Below are positions 1 to 8,859 of a stretch of 64,000 nucleotides of DNA, one piece after another. The stretch is from Cyanobacterium aponinum PCC 10605 (GTDB taxonomy: Bacteria > Cyanobacteriota > Cyanobacteriia > Cyanobacteriales > Cyanobacteriaceae): positions 1,674,001-1,738,000 of the forward strand of contig NC_019776.1 in the NCBI RefSeq assembly GCF_000317675.1, in the 5' to 3' direction. The position numbers and the translations under genes are program-made. Numbering within the stretch: the stretch's first letter is position 1; each line of letters begins with the position of its first letter. The notes below the pieces were generated by a model. That model was not told the origin of the DNA. It saw only the letters and a program-made list of their open reading frames with translations, and made no database searches.

Positions 1-92
1 GGATCTATAGAAATACTACCAACATAATCTACATTTGCAGATGTTACCCTGACTCGATGTAATTTAGCGTGCATTAATCGAATAGTTGTCAT
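1..92 (-). CDS. panD: Aspartate 1-decarboxylase PanD, 5' part only
   Basis: Reverse-strand frame whose 3' part lies beyond the left edge. The visible 30 residues begin [17 protein letters not shown] and continue through YVGSISID. This matches the N-terminus of PanD, which makes beta-alanine from aspartate for pantothenate and CoA synthesis. The Gly25-Ser26 pair is the family's self-cleavage site, where the serine becomes the pyruvoyl cofactor. I chose the ATG at 90-92 because homology starts there; an in-frame ATG at 129-131 would add a hydrophobic 13-residue leader not typical of PanD. The identification rests on the N-terminal signature only, but that signature is strong. Confidence 0.85.
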   Translation of the reverse strand, partial: MTTIRLMHAKLHRVRVTSANVDYVGSISID

Positions 93-304
93 AACAAAGA
101 AAAATAATACAATAAGAAGCAAACCAATCATTTTGTATCGAACACCACTTCAGTTCGATTGAAGAATATTGGATAAAGACAGATTTTCGGTTGTAGGTTT
201 CAGGCTTTAATTGATTACTAATTATTAATTGCCTTTGCCCCTTCCCTTTTTCCCCGTCACTCAGAGATGAATATTTATCCTGAATTCAGGTAACACCAGA
301 TAAA

Positions 305-478
305 TTATAGGTAAAAATGAGACGAGAATAACCATGATAAAAGTAAAGAAACATCATTAATTGGGGCTGGAATCATCGCTCCTCTTGAGTCCAATAACTC
401 TACCAAAATTAAATAAACAACTCCCAATAAAACAGATACTATTCCTGTCACAATCGCAACTATTTTTTTTCGTTCCAT
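305..478 (-). CDS. Small one-helix membrane protein of 57 residues, unknown function
   Basis: Reverse-strand frame starting MERKKIVAIVTGIVSVLLG and ending with TAA at 305-307. A basic N-terminus is followed by one hydrophobic helix (about residues 6-29), then a short tail with the string MIPAPINDVS. It looks like a family of tiny cyanobacterial one-helix proteins of unknown role, but this is from memory and unverified. It lies upstream of panD on the same strand, with about 170-210 bp between them, so co-transcription is possible. The charge pattern, clean start and stop and sensible codon use favour a real gene over chance. Confidence 0.55.
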   Translation of the reverse strand: MERKKIVAIVTGIVSVLLGVVYLILVELLDSRGAMIPAPINDVSLLLSWLFSSHFYL

Positions 479-955
479 TACTGCAATACTCTTCGATATT
501 TTGATTGAATTATGGGGCTAAGATTTACATTTCTTAAATTATATCTTAGTTACCCTTATTTTTCCGCTTATCACCATCGATAGACTTCCTGGAGTAGTCA
601 GACGAAAGGCAAAAGGCAAGAGTGAAGAAAATTAACTATTTCTTTATGGTAAATTAACTTTAATTGAGGACTAATTTATAAAAGTAAGTAAAGTAAAGGG
701 ATGAACTCGATACCCTAGGAAAATATCATTAATGTAGCTATTATCTTTTTCTAAAAGTAAGACAAAATAAGGTTTTTTCAAGAATCTAAAATATTTATTA
801 AGAGTAATTACAAATCCCTAACCATCAACGGTTATTCAGTATTAAAATGCTAAAAAGACATTTTTAATGACATACAATTAATTCGCATTTTGGTCGTTCA
901 AGTGAGATTTTAAAATCTTCCCCATTAGTCAAATCAATTCTTCAGGTTAATAGAG
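479..955. other. Intergenic region without recognisable gene
   Basis: This AT-rich spacer separates the small ORF from the pentapeptide-repeat gene. It contains no long reading frame, no tRNA and none of the dispersed repeats seen elsewhere in the window. A GGCAAAAGGCAAGAG stretch near 608-622 resembles the purine-rich strings common in this genome's spacers. Promoters for both flanking genes presumably lie here, but I could not assign them. Confidence 0.5.
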
Positions 956-1846
956 ATGAAAATAAATCAATTTTTGAGAAACTATGAGCAGGGTATTCGA
1001 CAGTTTCAAGGGATTAATTTACAATCAGCAACTTTATCTGAATCGGTGTTAGTGGCGGTGGATTTACAATATGCGAAATTAATCGGAGCTGATTTTAGTC
1101 GTTGTTTTTTGACTAAATCTAACTTTTCTCATGCTCAACTCAACTGGGCTGATTTTACGTATAGCAAGTTAAGTGAAGCAGTTTTTAATGGAGCGGATTT
1201 GACTAAAGCTAATCTCACTGGAGCTTTCATGGTGCGATCGCATCTTATTAAAACTCAACTTAGTGCCGCAAATCTTAGCCATAGTAATTTACGCAATGGA
1301 AACTTAGCAGAAGTTAACTTATGTGGAGCTAGTCTTTACCGTGTTAATTTGAGAGAGGCTTTTATCGGAAACAGTAACCTCAACTGGAGTAATTTTCAAG
1401 AAGCAAGATTGAGTAAAGCAAACATGAAACAGTCTAGTGCTTATCAAGCTAATTTTACCCGCTCATTTATGAAAGAAGTAAATCTGAGTAATAGTAACCT
1501 AACAGAAGCTAATTTATATGGTGCAAGACTAAGTAGATCAAATTTACAAAATGCCAATCTACAGAATGCAAATCTAAGAGAAGCAATATTGGTTGGTGCA
1601 GACTTAAGAGGGGCAGATTTAAGAGGAGCAAACTTACAAAATGCCGATTTACAAATGGCAAACCTCGACGGGGCAATTTTTGACGATACAAACTTATCTC
1701 AAGCTAATTTAACAGGAGTCAACATAAATCACACCAGTTTTGTTAATTCTTGTCTGGATAATACAATTCTCTCTGAAACTTTGTCCAAAATGCTTAATTT
1801 TGAATTAAAAAAAAATTATCGAGTGAATATGGCAATTAACAATTAA
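956..1846 (+). CDS. Pentapeptide-repeat protein
   Basis: The 296-residue product is built almost entirely of pentapeptide repeats of the A(N/D)LXX type from about residue 20 to 270, for example ADLRGADLRGANLQNADL. Such repeats fold into a right-handed quadrilateral beta-helix. No signal peptide, transmembrane segment or extra catalytic domain is visible, so it is probably a soluble scaffold or interaction protein. Cyanobacteria carry many paralogs and most have no assigned function. The ATG at 956 follows a purine-rich GAG. It is a single gene with no operon partner; its downstream spacer consists of repeats. Confidence 0.85.
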   Translation: MKINQFLRNYEQGIRQFQGINLQSATLSESVLVAVDLQYAKLIGADFSRCFLTKSNFSHAQLNWADFTYSKLSEAVFNGADLTKANLTGAFMVRSHLIKTQLSAANLSHSNLRNGNLAEVNLCGASLYRVNLREAFIGNSNLNWSNFQEARLSKANMKQSSAYQANFTRSFMKEVNLSNSNLTEANLYGARLSRSNLQNANLQNANLREAILVGADLRGADLRGANLQNADLQMANLDGAIFDDTNLSQANLTGVNINHTSFVNSCLDNTILSETLSKMLNFELKKNYRVNMAINN

Positions 1847-2150
1847 GAAAAGGGCAAGGTTAAAAGGGCAATGGGCAAGGGGCAAACCCCCCTGTGTCTC
1901 CCCTTAAAAGGGGAGAAGGGCAACTGAAGTTAAATATATTCAACCCCTACCACCCCAAAACCCTAAGCCCCTATTTCCCCCTCTCACCCTCTCCCCTAAT
2001 CTCCTCATCTCCCTACCACCTGCAACCTGACACCTGACACCTAACCTTATCGGATATTCTTAAACCGAACTGAGGTTAATTAATAACTTCTAACTCCTGT
2101 ACGGGCGAATAGCCATTTGCCCCTAACTAACCCCTAACCCCTAATGAATA
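1847..2150. repeat. Repeat-built spacer: C/G-rich box, heptamers and right end of the AACCTSAG element
   Basis: Between the convergent pentapeptide and methyltransferase genes. It holds a run of GGGCAA units, a C-rich/G-rich inverted box (about 1880-1922), an imperfect version of the AATATATT-centred palindrome (about 1929-1946), ACCTGNN heptamers (about 2017-2045) and the right terminus of the AACCTSAG family ending in ACCGAACTGAGGTT at 2077. The left terminus of that element is not recognisable here. Confidence 0.7.
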
Positions 2151-3137
2151 TTAGACATTAACCACTTCATTAGTATTAGCTTCTTTAGTAGAAGTAGCAG
2201 ATTTAGCTTTAACAGCTTTGAACATCCCAAAGCGACAAAGACCACTACCAAAGCCCACACGCATTAAAATCATGGTAGGAACTTCTCTCAAGGATTTGAT
2301 AAAACCAGATAAACCAAACTTGATAATACCTTCGGGGCGAACTATGCCTTGCCAAACAGACTCTAACCAAGAAGGTAAAGTTTCTTGAGTCCAATCGGCT
2401 GTGACTACATCTCCATCGACTAAACCTGTTTCAGCAATTTGTTCGGAAAAGCCTTCAATACTAGAAAAGGAAGGGTGAGACCATTGATCCAATAATTGAC
2501 GCATTACGATTCTTTCCCACCAATTAAGAGGAACTTTGCGATCGTCTCTTTGATTCCAGTCGGCTACCACAAGAGTACCACCGGGTTTTAAAACTCTCAT
2601 CATCTCTTGAGCATATTTATTCTTATCTGGCATATGAGGACCAGCTTCGATCGACCATACCACATCAAAACTATTGTCAGGGAAAGAAAGATCTAAAGCA
2701 TTATCCACCTGAAATTTAGCGCTAACACCCTCAGGAGTTAGCTCCGTTGCCCTTTGTACTTGTTTTGGACTAATGGTAATGCCTGTGGCTTCAAAACCAT
2801 AATCTTTTGCCAAAATACGGGTACTTCCACCAATGCCACAACCGACATCTAAAACCTTAGTACCACGGGGTAATTTATCTAATCCTCCCCATTTGACCAT
2901 TTCATGAACAAAATCAGCTTTTGCCTCTAAAAAGTCTTTGCGTCTTGGAGGAGAACCATAGTGACCTAAATGAATATGCTCACCCCAATAAAATTCTAAA
3001 ATTCCATCTTCTGTCCACTCATCATATGAAGTTGCAACAGTTTCAGGAGTTTCAAAAGTCCGAGGAGTTAGTAGATAAATAACAACACCTATGATTACTG
3101 ATATTAGTAATACACCAAGAGCGTAATATAGAAACAT
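2151..3137 (-). CDS. MPBQ/MSBQ methyltransferase (tocopherol and plastoquinone pathway)
   Basis: The 328-residue protein has an N-terminal membrane helix (residues 3-23) followed by a class I SAM-dependent methyltransferase domain with motif I VLDVGCGIGG at residues 95-104. The string DGILEFYWGEHIHLGHYG and the C-terminal GLCRFGMFKAVK closely match my memory of Synechocystis Sll0418, which methylates 2-methyl-6-phytyl- and 2-methyl-6-solanesyl-benzoquinone. By inference this enzyme works at the membrane in tocopherol and plastoquinone synthesis. The alternative, gamma-tocopherol methyltransferase, is less likely because of the membrane-anchor helix and the GDVVTADWTQETLPSWL region. Single gene, convergent with its left neighbour. 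Confidence 0.85.
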   Translation of the reverse strand: MFLYYALGVLLISVIIGVVIYLLTPRTFETPETVATSYDEWTEDGILEFYWGEHIHLGHYGSPPRRKDFLEAKADFVHEMVKWGGLDKLPRGTKVLDVGCGIGGSTRILAKDYGFEATGITISPKQVQRATELTPEGVSAKFQVDNALDLSFPDNSFDVVWSIEAGPHMPDKNKYAQEMMRVLKPGGTLVVADWNQRDDRKVPLNWWERIVMRQLLDQWSHPSFSSIEGFSEQIAETGLVDGDVVTADWTQETLPSWLESVWQGIVRPEGIIKFGLSGFIKSLREVPTMILMRVGFGSGLCRFGMFKAVKAKSATSTKEANTNEVVNV

Positions 3138-3592
3138 TAAAATAAACCTTAATATTTATTTACATTTTGTTTATAATAATATCAATTTCTGAGATTTTTT
3201 GATGAATCAGATTTTTTGCTGATATGGTTAGCTCCAGTTCAATCGAAGAGTATTAAGATAAACTGAAATCTTGCATTGGTTCTTTTATATTAGAAAATAA
3301 TATCCTTAAAACCAATTTTAATAAGTTTTTCATCAATTATTTATTGTTCCCTGTTTTCCTTCTCCTCTTAAAATGGAAAACACAGAGGGATTTCTTCTAT
3401 TCTCTACCGTCACCAGTCCATTTTAGCTAGATGCAATATCTGAGATAAAGACAATTTAATAACGGAGTGACATCACAATAAAGATCCAATTATCTTAGAA
3501 TTATATGTAGGAATTTCTATTGAGCTTTACCTAAAAAAATTGATGTAAACTGTTTTGTGAAGAGTTAGTAAATTAACATAAACTTTTAGGAG
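3138..3592. other. Spacer upstream of the methyltransferase, with a degenerate repeat shared with 44.96-45.08 kb
   Basis: No gene is visible. From about 3303 to 3447 it shares scattered blocks with 44963-45075: ATCAATTTTAATAAG-like, then CACCAGTC, then GCTAGATG and CTGAG in the same order. This suggests an old dispersed repeat. The methyltransferase promoter should lie just right of 3138. Confidence 0.4.
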
Positions 3593-3666
3593 GGCGAACG
3601 ATGGGACTCGAACCCACGAATGGTGGAACCACAATCCACTGCCTTAACCACTTGGCTACGCTCGCC
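3593..3666 (-). tRNA. tRNA-His (GTG anticodon)
   Basis: On the reverse strand the sequence folds as a full cloverleaf. The acceptor is GCGAGCG paired with CGTTCGC. The D arm is GCC/GGC. The anticodon stem GTGGA/TCCAC has loop TTGTGGT (anticodon GTG), and the T arm is GTGGG TTCGAGT CCCAT. The extra 5' G (position -1, base 3666) opposite discriminator C73 (base 3593) is the hallmark of tRNA-His and is encoded here. The 3' CCA is not encoded. Confidence 0.95.
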
Positions 3667-3737
3667 ATTACGATTTCTGATTATAACATAATTTCATTAA
3701 AATGATCCAGTAATTATCCAAAAAAAGCTGTCTAAAT

Positions 3738-4133
3738 ATGAATCCATTATTTCTCGAAGAGCGTAAGTTTCCCCGTGTTTTGTTAGCAGTTGGTGGGGGC
3801 TTTTTTTTAATTATGGGAATAATTTTGACTCTTACTAACCCCAATTCCACTAAATACGAAAAGTTCGCCACAGAAGAATTAGTTCGGTATGCTAAAGAAA
3901 ATATTTGCCCTGCTCAATCGTCCAATTTGGAAGAGATGATCAAAAGTCAGGTTTGCAATTTGATAGTCGATACAGGTAAAAATAAAATACCCCAATTAAT
4001 CGCTTCCAATACGAAAAGAAATAATTATTTATTGCTAAGTCTTTATACAACTAATTTGTATATTTACCAATTTGAAACTATTGCTGTGTTTAATAATTTT
4101 TACGTCATCAATGCCCAAAAACTTCATGAGTAA
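3738..4133 (+). CDS. DUF4359 family protein
   Basis: The 131-residue product has one N-terminal hydrophobic helix (about residues 14-32) followed by LTNPNSTKYEKFATEEL, the typical opening of the cyanobacterial DUF4359 family. Later come two cysteines (CPAQSS and QVCNLIVD) and the string YQFETIAVFNNFYVINAQ near the C-terminus. The function is unknown; topology suggests a membrane-anchored or exported protein. It starts about 70 bp from the tRNA-His gene, on the opposite strand. Confidence 0.75.
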   Translation: MNPLFLEERKFPRVLLAVGGGFFLIMGIILTLTNPNSTKYEKFATEELVRYAKENICPAQSSNLEEMIKSQVCNLIVDTGKNKIPQLIASNTKRNNYLLLSLYTTNLYIYQFETIAVFNNFYVINAQKLHE

Positions 4134-4299
4134 AAAATTAGGAGTTGGTGAATTAAGCTATGATTTTGAGTTGAGATCGCTTCCTTTTCTTTATCAATAT
4201 ATTTTTATTTTGTAGAAGAGCCATAAAAATGGCAAGTTGACTGGGTGTTAGCTTATAATTTGTCAAAAAGCTATTTTATAGGATCATATTTATTAACTC

Positions 4300-4572
4300 A
4301 TGAGTGAAACTATTACCACCGCAGTGAGCGATCGCATCTGTAAACATATGAACGATGATCATGGAGATGCCTTAGTCTTATATGCCAAACATTATGGTAA
4401 TTTAGAAAATTTAAATAGTGCGAAAATGTTGTCTATTGATAATAAAGGTATGTTGCTAATTATCGATAATAACGAGGAAAAACCATTAAGAATTAACTTT
4501 GATCATACTCTAATTGATGCAAAAGACGCACATCATACATTAGTTGAAATGCTTAAATCTATTAGAAATTAA
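4300..4572 (+). CDS. DUF2470 domain protein
   Basis: The 90-residue protein is a stand-alone DUF2470 domain, recognisable from ICKHMNDDHGDALVLYAKH near the N-terminus and the closing helix DAHHTLVEMLKSIR. The same domain forms the C-terminal part of HugZ-like heme-utilisation proteins and of plastid GluTR-binding-type proteins, so a link to heme or tetrapyrrole metabolism is possible but unproven. Conserved histidines lie in HMNDDH and DAHH. The ATG at 4300 follows an AT-rich leader. Confidence 0.75.
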   Translation: MSETITTAVSDRICKHMNDDHGDALVLYAKHYGNLENLNSAKMLSIDNKGMLLIIDNNEEKPLRINFDHTLIDAKDAHHTLVEMLKSIRN

Positions 4573-4754
4573 GAAAAGGGCGAGGGCGAAGGTAAATAGT
4601 GAATAGTGAATAACTCCGAACACTCATTACCCATTACTCATTTCCCTAACACCTGCAACCTGAAACCTGACACCCCCGAACCCTAACACCCCAATTCCCC
4701 AATATCCCAATCCCCCAAATCCCCTCACTTCCAAATACCCAGATAAAAACAGCC

Positions 4755-5951
4755 GTGTTAGATTTAGCAAAATTAGCCCGTCAAATGCCAGACATGGGGC
4801 AAGAAATCCAAAAAGAAGCCCTAAAAAGTAGTCAGCGTTTGGAAAAAGCAATACAATTATTAGCAATAGTCGAAAAAGACCAAGATACTTTTATTAAAGC
4901 TCAAAAAGAATGGAGCGATCGCCTCTTATTTACTGCCGCTACCCCTCAAGAATCGATTACTAAAAAAGTAAAAATTCCCATTGCCCCTAATAATCATAGT
5001 GTTTTTTCGGCAGATGGTTCTCAAATTGCTCCCTCTCATCATGAAATTGCCTATTGTTATTTGATCAATATTGGGCGAATTATGTTGCATTATGGGCAAA
5101 ATTTACATCCTCTCCTTGATACCCTTCCTGAAATATACTATAAAAGTGAAGACCTCTACGCATCCAGAAAATGGGGAATTCGTACCGAAGAATGGATGAG
5201 TTATCGACGCACTGTAGCTGAAGCCGAGGTATTAGCAGAAATGGCTTGTACTTGGGTAAATCCTCCCGGAGCTCATTTTGATACCCCTAACCTTGCCATG
5301 ATGGATGGCTCATTGGTTTACTGGTTTTTAGAAACTTTACCCGTTGAGGCTAGAGAAGAAATTTTGAATCCTATCCTAAAAGCATGGGAAAGTTTACGAC
5401 AGACAAAAATTCCTTTCGTGGGATATGTTAGTGCTTCCCGTAGCACGTCGGCAATTAACTTTCTTCGTTTTCCTTTATGTCCCTACGATAATCCTAATTG
5501 TATGGCATTTTGTGGGGAAGAAGTGGATAAAACACCCTGTCAGAAAGTTGAACCCCTCAGAGATGTTAATCTTTGGACTCACCTTTTACAACGAGGAGAA
5601 AGAAGTGCTATATTCCGTAGTAATTCTCGTATTTTAGATTTATATGGAGAAGAAAACCATATTTACTTCTGTTATCTCCATGTTGGCACGGAAATTGCTA
5701 GGGTTGAGTTTCCCCAATGGGTAGCGGAAAATGAGTCTCTCCTCAATCAGTCTCTAAGTATTACCCTTGCTCAAGTTGATAAGGGTTTTGGCTATCCTGT
5801 TGCTTTAGCTGAAGCCCATAATCTCGCTGTAATCAAAGGAAGCGATCGCACCCGTTTTTTTGCCTTATTAGAAGAACAAATGATCAAAGCTGGAATCAAA
5901 AATGTCGGGGTTTCTTACAAGGAAGCAAGAAAAAGAGGCAGTATTGCTTAA
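4755..5951 (+). CDS. NurA-domain nuclease
   Basis: The 398-residue protein starts at a GTG. It contains the NurA nuclease core: the first metal-binding aspartate in FSADGSQI (Asp87) and a second in MMDGSL (Asp184), followed by a region with FVGYVSASRS. NurA proteins are 5'-3' nucleases that in archaea pair with HerA in double-strand break processing. No HerA-like ATPase is next to it, as is usual for cyanobacterial homologs, so its partner and role are open. CFCGEEV- and CPYDNPNC-type cysteines around residues 250-270 could bind metal. The upstream spacer 4573-4754 is repeat text with heptamers. Confidence 0.75.
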   Translation: MLDLAKLARQMPDMGQEIQKEALKSSQRLEKAIQLLAIVEKDQDTFIKAQKEWSDRLLFTAATPQESITKKVKIPIAPNNHSVFSADGSQIAPSHHEIAYCYLINIGRIMLHYGQNLHPLLDTLPEIYYKSEDLYASRKWGIRTEEWMSYRRTVAEAEVLAEMACTWVNPPGAHFDTPNLAMMDGSLVYWFLETLPVEAREEILNPILKAWESLRQTKIPFVGYVSASRSTSAINFLRFPLCPYDNPNCMAFCGEEVDKTPCQKVEPLRDVNLWTHLLQRGERSAIFRSNSRILDLYGEENHIYFCYLHVGTEIARVEFPQWVAENESLLNQSLSITLAQVDKGFGYPVALAEAHNLAVIKGSDRTRFFALLEEQMIKAGIKNVGVSYKEARKRGSIA

Positions 5952-5992
5952 AGAGTAATCAGTGAATAGTGAATAGTGAATAATTAATAATT

Positions 5993-6199
5993 AACCTGAG
6001 TTTTGGATAAGCTGAAAGCATTATTTTCTCGTAGTCAAAAAACCTTATAGCTTCTTAGAAATAAAGATAAAATTGCCTTAACCCAAACTGACTTAAACAA
6101 GGGGCTTAAGCCCCTTGCTAAAAACCCCTACCACCTGCAACCTGCAACCTGAAACCTGACACCTAACCTTATCGGATATTCTTAAACCGAACTGAGGTT
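5993..6199 (+). mobile_element. MITE-like AACCTSAG element, 207-bp copy A
   Basis: It begins AACCTGAGTTTTGGATAAG and ends TTAAACCGAACTGAGGTT, so its termini form an imperfect inverted repeat (AACCTGAG and AACCTCAG). Inside are a perfect CAAGGGGCTTAAGCCCCTTG hairpin and ACCTGNN heptamers. Two other copies (10436-10642, inverted, and 43702-43908) have exactly the same length of 207 bp and near-identical sequence. It has no coding capacity. It lies downstream of the NurA gene. No target duplication is evident at this copy. Confidence 0.8.
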
Positions 6200-6359
6200 C
6201 ATTAACAACTCTGAACTATTAACCCCTAAGCTCCGATTTCCCCTTCTCATTCCTTCCCCTCATCACCTCATCTCCCTCTTCCCCACGTAAATTTTTGAGT
6301 AGATGCAATTGAGGTGGGTCATCATGGATAATAGAAAATAAATTTAATATATTGACCCT

Positions 6360-7346
6360 ATGGATTTAGTTAGTTTAGAAAATATTTTAGATAACGTTTC
6401 TTTCGCTGTGTTGTTTATCACCATGTTATTTTATTGGGTAGGTACAGCTTTTCCCAATTTTTCAATATTGCCTAAACTCGGTACAATGGGCATGATTATC
6501 GGTAATTTATCTATCGCCTCTCTACTGTTGGCGCGTTGGATTGAAGGGGGTTATTTCCCTATTAGTAATCTTTATGAATCCCTTTTCTTTTTGGGATGGG
6601 GTGTCACCACAGTGCATTTAATTGCAGAATCGATGAGTGGTAGTCGTTTAGTGGGAGTTGTCAGTGCTCCTACTGCTATGGGTATCGCCGCTTTTGCTAC
6701 CCTTTCTCTCCCCCCAGAAATGCAACATAGCGAACCTTTAGTTCCTGCTTTAAAATCTAATTGGTTGATGATGCACGTTAGTGTCATGATGTTTAGTTAC
6801 TCTGCTTTGATGGTAGGTTCATTAGTTGCGATCGCATTTTTGATTTTAACTCAGGGCAAAGAAATTCAATTAAGAGGTAGTTCTGTCGGTACAGGAGCTT
6901 ACCGCAATGTTAAAGCCTTAAAATTAAACTATCAAGGGGAAAAAATCACAGAAGTTGAGAATCAAGGCGGTACAGCCGTGTTAACCCAGGAAAAAACCAT
7001 TGTCAATCAACTTTCTCCTGAGCGTTTGAGTTTAGTGGATACCCTTGACAATATCAGTTATCGTATTATCGGCTTAGGTTTCCCTTTATTAACCATCGGT
7101 ATTGTTTCAGGGGCTGTATGGGCAAATGAAGCATGGGGGTCTTATTGGAGTTGGGATCCGAAAGAAACATGGGCATTAATTACATGGTTAGTCTTTGCCG
7201 CTTATTTACACGCCAGAATTACCAAGGGTTGGCAAGGAAGAAAACCTGCCCTTTTAGCCGCAGGAGGCTTTTTGGTGGTATGGATTTGTTATTTAGGAGT
7301 CAATTTATTGGGTAAAGGTTTACACTCTTACGGTTGGTTTTTCTAA
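6360..7346 (+). CDS. ccsA: Cytochrome c biogenesis protein CcsA (System II)
   Basis: The 328-residue polytopic membrane protein carries the heme-handling tryptophan-rich motif [13 protein letters not shown] at residues 259-271. Conserved histidines lie in transmembrane or lumenal positions (for example His139 in MMHVSVM, His284 in AYLHARI, His323 in GLHSYGWFF). CcsA with Ccs1 passes heme across the membrane and attaches it to apocytochromes such as cytochrome f and c6. A hydrophilic loop at about 165-215 separates the two membrane halves. Length and motif agree with cyanobacterial and plastid CcsA. No ccs1 gene lies in this window. Confidence 0.93.
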   Translation: MDLVSLENILDNVSFAVLFITMLFYWVGTAFPNFSILPKLGTMGMIIGNLSIASLLLARWIEGGYFPISNLYESLFFLGWGVTTVHLIAESMSGSRLVGVVSAPTAMGIAAFATLSLPPEMQHSEPLVPALKSNWLMMHVSVMMFSYSALMVGSLVAIAFLILTQGKEIQLRGSSVGTGAYRNVKALKLNYQGEKITEVENQGGTAVLTQEKTIVNQLSPERLSLVDTLDNISYRIIGLGFPLLTIGIVSGAVWANEAWGSYWSWDPKETWALITWLVFAAYLHARITKGWQGRKPALLAAGGFLVVWICYLGVNLLGKGLHSYGWFF

Positions 7347-7379
7347 TATTTAAAGAGTAATGAGAAATAAGTAATGTAG

Positions 7380-7399
7380 GGGTTGAATATATTCAACCC
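7380..7399. repeat. Perfect 20-bp palindrome GGGTTGAATATATTCAACCC
   Basis: A perfect inverted repeat, found identically at 15075-15094 and 16577-16596 and imperfectly near 1929-1946. Each copy lies in a spacer shortly after a gene's 3' end or between operon genes. It could form a cruciform or RNA hairpin or bind a dimeric protein; nothing here shows which. Confidence 0.8.
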
Positions 7400-7421
7400 T
7401 CACTGAGTAGTTTAACGTAAA

Positions 7422-7502
7422 TAGACATCTCCAAGAATTCTCAAAATAAGGGAACCAAGCCCTAACTACGAACCTATATTAATATTGTCTACCAGATGTC
7501 TA
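7422..7502 (-). mobile_element. TAGACATC-ended MITE-like element, short inverted copy (81 bp)
   Basis: It starts TAGACATCTCC and ends GATGTCTA, giving terminal inverted repeats. Relative to the 102-bp copies at 38712-38813 and 61365-61466 it is reversed and lacks most of the central GGGCATAATACATTATGCCC hairpin. A similar hairpin half (GCATAATATATATTATGCCC) occurs just downstream near 7580-7600. Too short to encode a protein. Confidence 0.7.
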
Positions 7503-7632
7503 ATAAAAATTAGTTTGTAGTAAACCCTTTAGGGTTTCTATCTTTACAAGGAATAATTAATGGCTAAAGCCAATATGAGCATAATATATATTATGCCCCT
7601 ACGAACTTTGATATATTTTGAGTTTAATTGAT

Positions 7633-8751
7633 ATGAGTGAAAAAAAACTAGGCGTTGCTATTGTTGGCACGGGTTTTGGTAAACAAATTCATTTACCTGC
7701 TTTTCAACTTCACCCTCGCACAGAGGTGGTTGCAATACATCATCGTGTCTTAGATAAAGCAAAAGCCATCGCCTCTGAGTATAATATTGCCCATGCAATG
7801 GATGATTTAGAGGATATTTGCCGTTTACCCGAAGTAGATATAGTCAGTATTTCTACCCCTCCGTTTCTGCATTATGACATGGCAAAAATTGCCCTTAACC
7901 ACGATAAGCATATTTTGCTCGAAAAACCCCTTAATCTCAATGTTTATGAAACTAGGGAAATTTATCGTTTAGCTAAACAAAAGCAAAAAATTGTCGTCCC
8001 TGACTTTGAATTTCGCTTTATTCCTGCATGGCAATTACTCAAGGAATATTTAGATAATGACTATGTCGGTAAAACAAGACTTATCAAAATCGATTGGTTA
8101 GTGGCATCAAGGGGCAATCCTAACCGTGCATGGAATTGGTATTCCGTTAAAGAAAGAGGAGGAGGAGCATTAGGTGCGATCGGATCTCATGCTTTTGACT
8201 ATATTCACTGGTTATTTGGGGAAATAGCGACAATTTCTGCTTATTTAGGTTGTGCCATATCCCAACGCCCTGATCCTTTGTCTAACAATCAATTAAAGCC
8301 TGTTACTGCTGATGATACCTGTTTAATAACCTTAGAATTGAATGACGGCACACCAGTACAGGTTAATCTTAGCTCAGTTACCTATCAAGGGCGCGGTCAT
8401 TGGCTAGAAATTTACGGAGAAAAAGGCACATTAGTCTTAGGCAGTGATAACCTCAAGGATTATGTACACGGTTTTAAATTATACGCTTCTAGGGACAATC
8501 AACCCTTAGAAGAAATAAAAATTCCTGAAAGGTTAGCCTTTCCGCAAGTGTTTGACGATGGCAGACTCGCACCATTTATCAGAGTGGTAAATCAATTAGT
8601 AGAAAATATTGATCATAATAAGATGAATGCACCTTCAATTATCGAGGGGATTTACTCTCAATTACTAATGGATTTAACTCATAAATCCCACACTCAAAAA
8701 CAACGATTAAAAGTACCTTCTTTACAGGATTTTCTCTTAGGCAATGAGTAA
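7633..8751 (+). CDS. Gfo/Idh/MocA family oxidoreductase
   Basis: The protein is 372 residues from the ATG at 7633. An in-frame TTG at 7618 would add five residues; I prefer the ATG because the Rossmann fold starts right after it. The N-terminal NAD(P)-binding motif is GVAIVGTGFGKQIHLPAF, and LLEKPLN is the EKP motif typical of the family. The C-terminal half is the usual alpha/beta substrate domain (GAIGSHAFDYIHWLFG). Members oxidise or reduce sugars, inositols or, as biliverdin reductase, tetrapyrroles; the substrate cannot be told from sequence alone. No pathway neighbours help. The gene stands alone. Confidence 0.85.
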   Translation: MSEKKLGVAIVGTGFGKQIHLPAFQLHPRTEVVAIHHRVLDKAKAIASEYNIAHAMDDLEDICRLPEVDIVSISTPPFLHYDMAKIALNHDKHILLEKPLNLNVYETREIYRLAKQKQKIVVPDFEFRFIPAWQLLKEYLDNDYVGKTRLIKIDWLVASRGNPNRAWNWYSVKERGGGALGAIGSHAFDYIHWLFGEIATISAYLGCAISQRPDPLSNNQLKPVTADDTCLITLELNDGTPVQVNLSSVTYQGRGHWLEIYGEKGTLVLGSDNLKDYVHGFKLYASRDNQPLEEIKIPERLAFPQVFDDGRLAPFIRVVNQLVENIDHNKMNAPSIIEGIYSQLLMDLTHKSHTQKQRLKVPSLQDFLLGNE

Positions 8752-8859
8752 GTAATGAGTGAGTTAGGGGCGAATGGCCATTCGCCCGTACAGAGTTAGG
8801 AGTTATTAATTATCAACTATTTACCTTTGCCCTTTTTACTTTGCCCTTTTGAAATCTAT

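Noticed and set aside
3668-3871. Reverse-strand frame overlapping the DUF4359 gene
   Set aside because: Antisense shadow with biased composition; the opposite frame has a recognisable protein family.
5993-6199. Element copy A as a structured non-coding RNA gene
   Set aside because: It has a good hairpin, but copies occur in both orientations and inside a gene, with inverted ends; a mobile element explains this better. RNA expression cannot be excluded.
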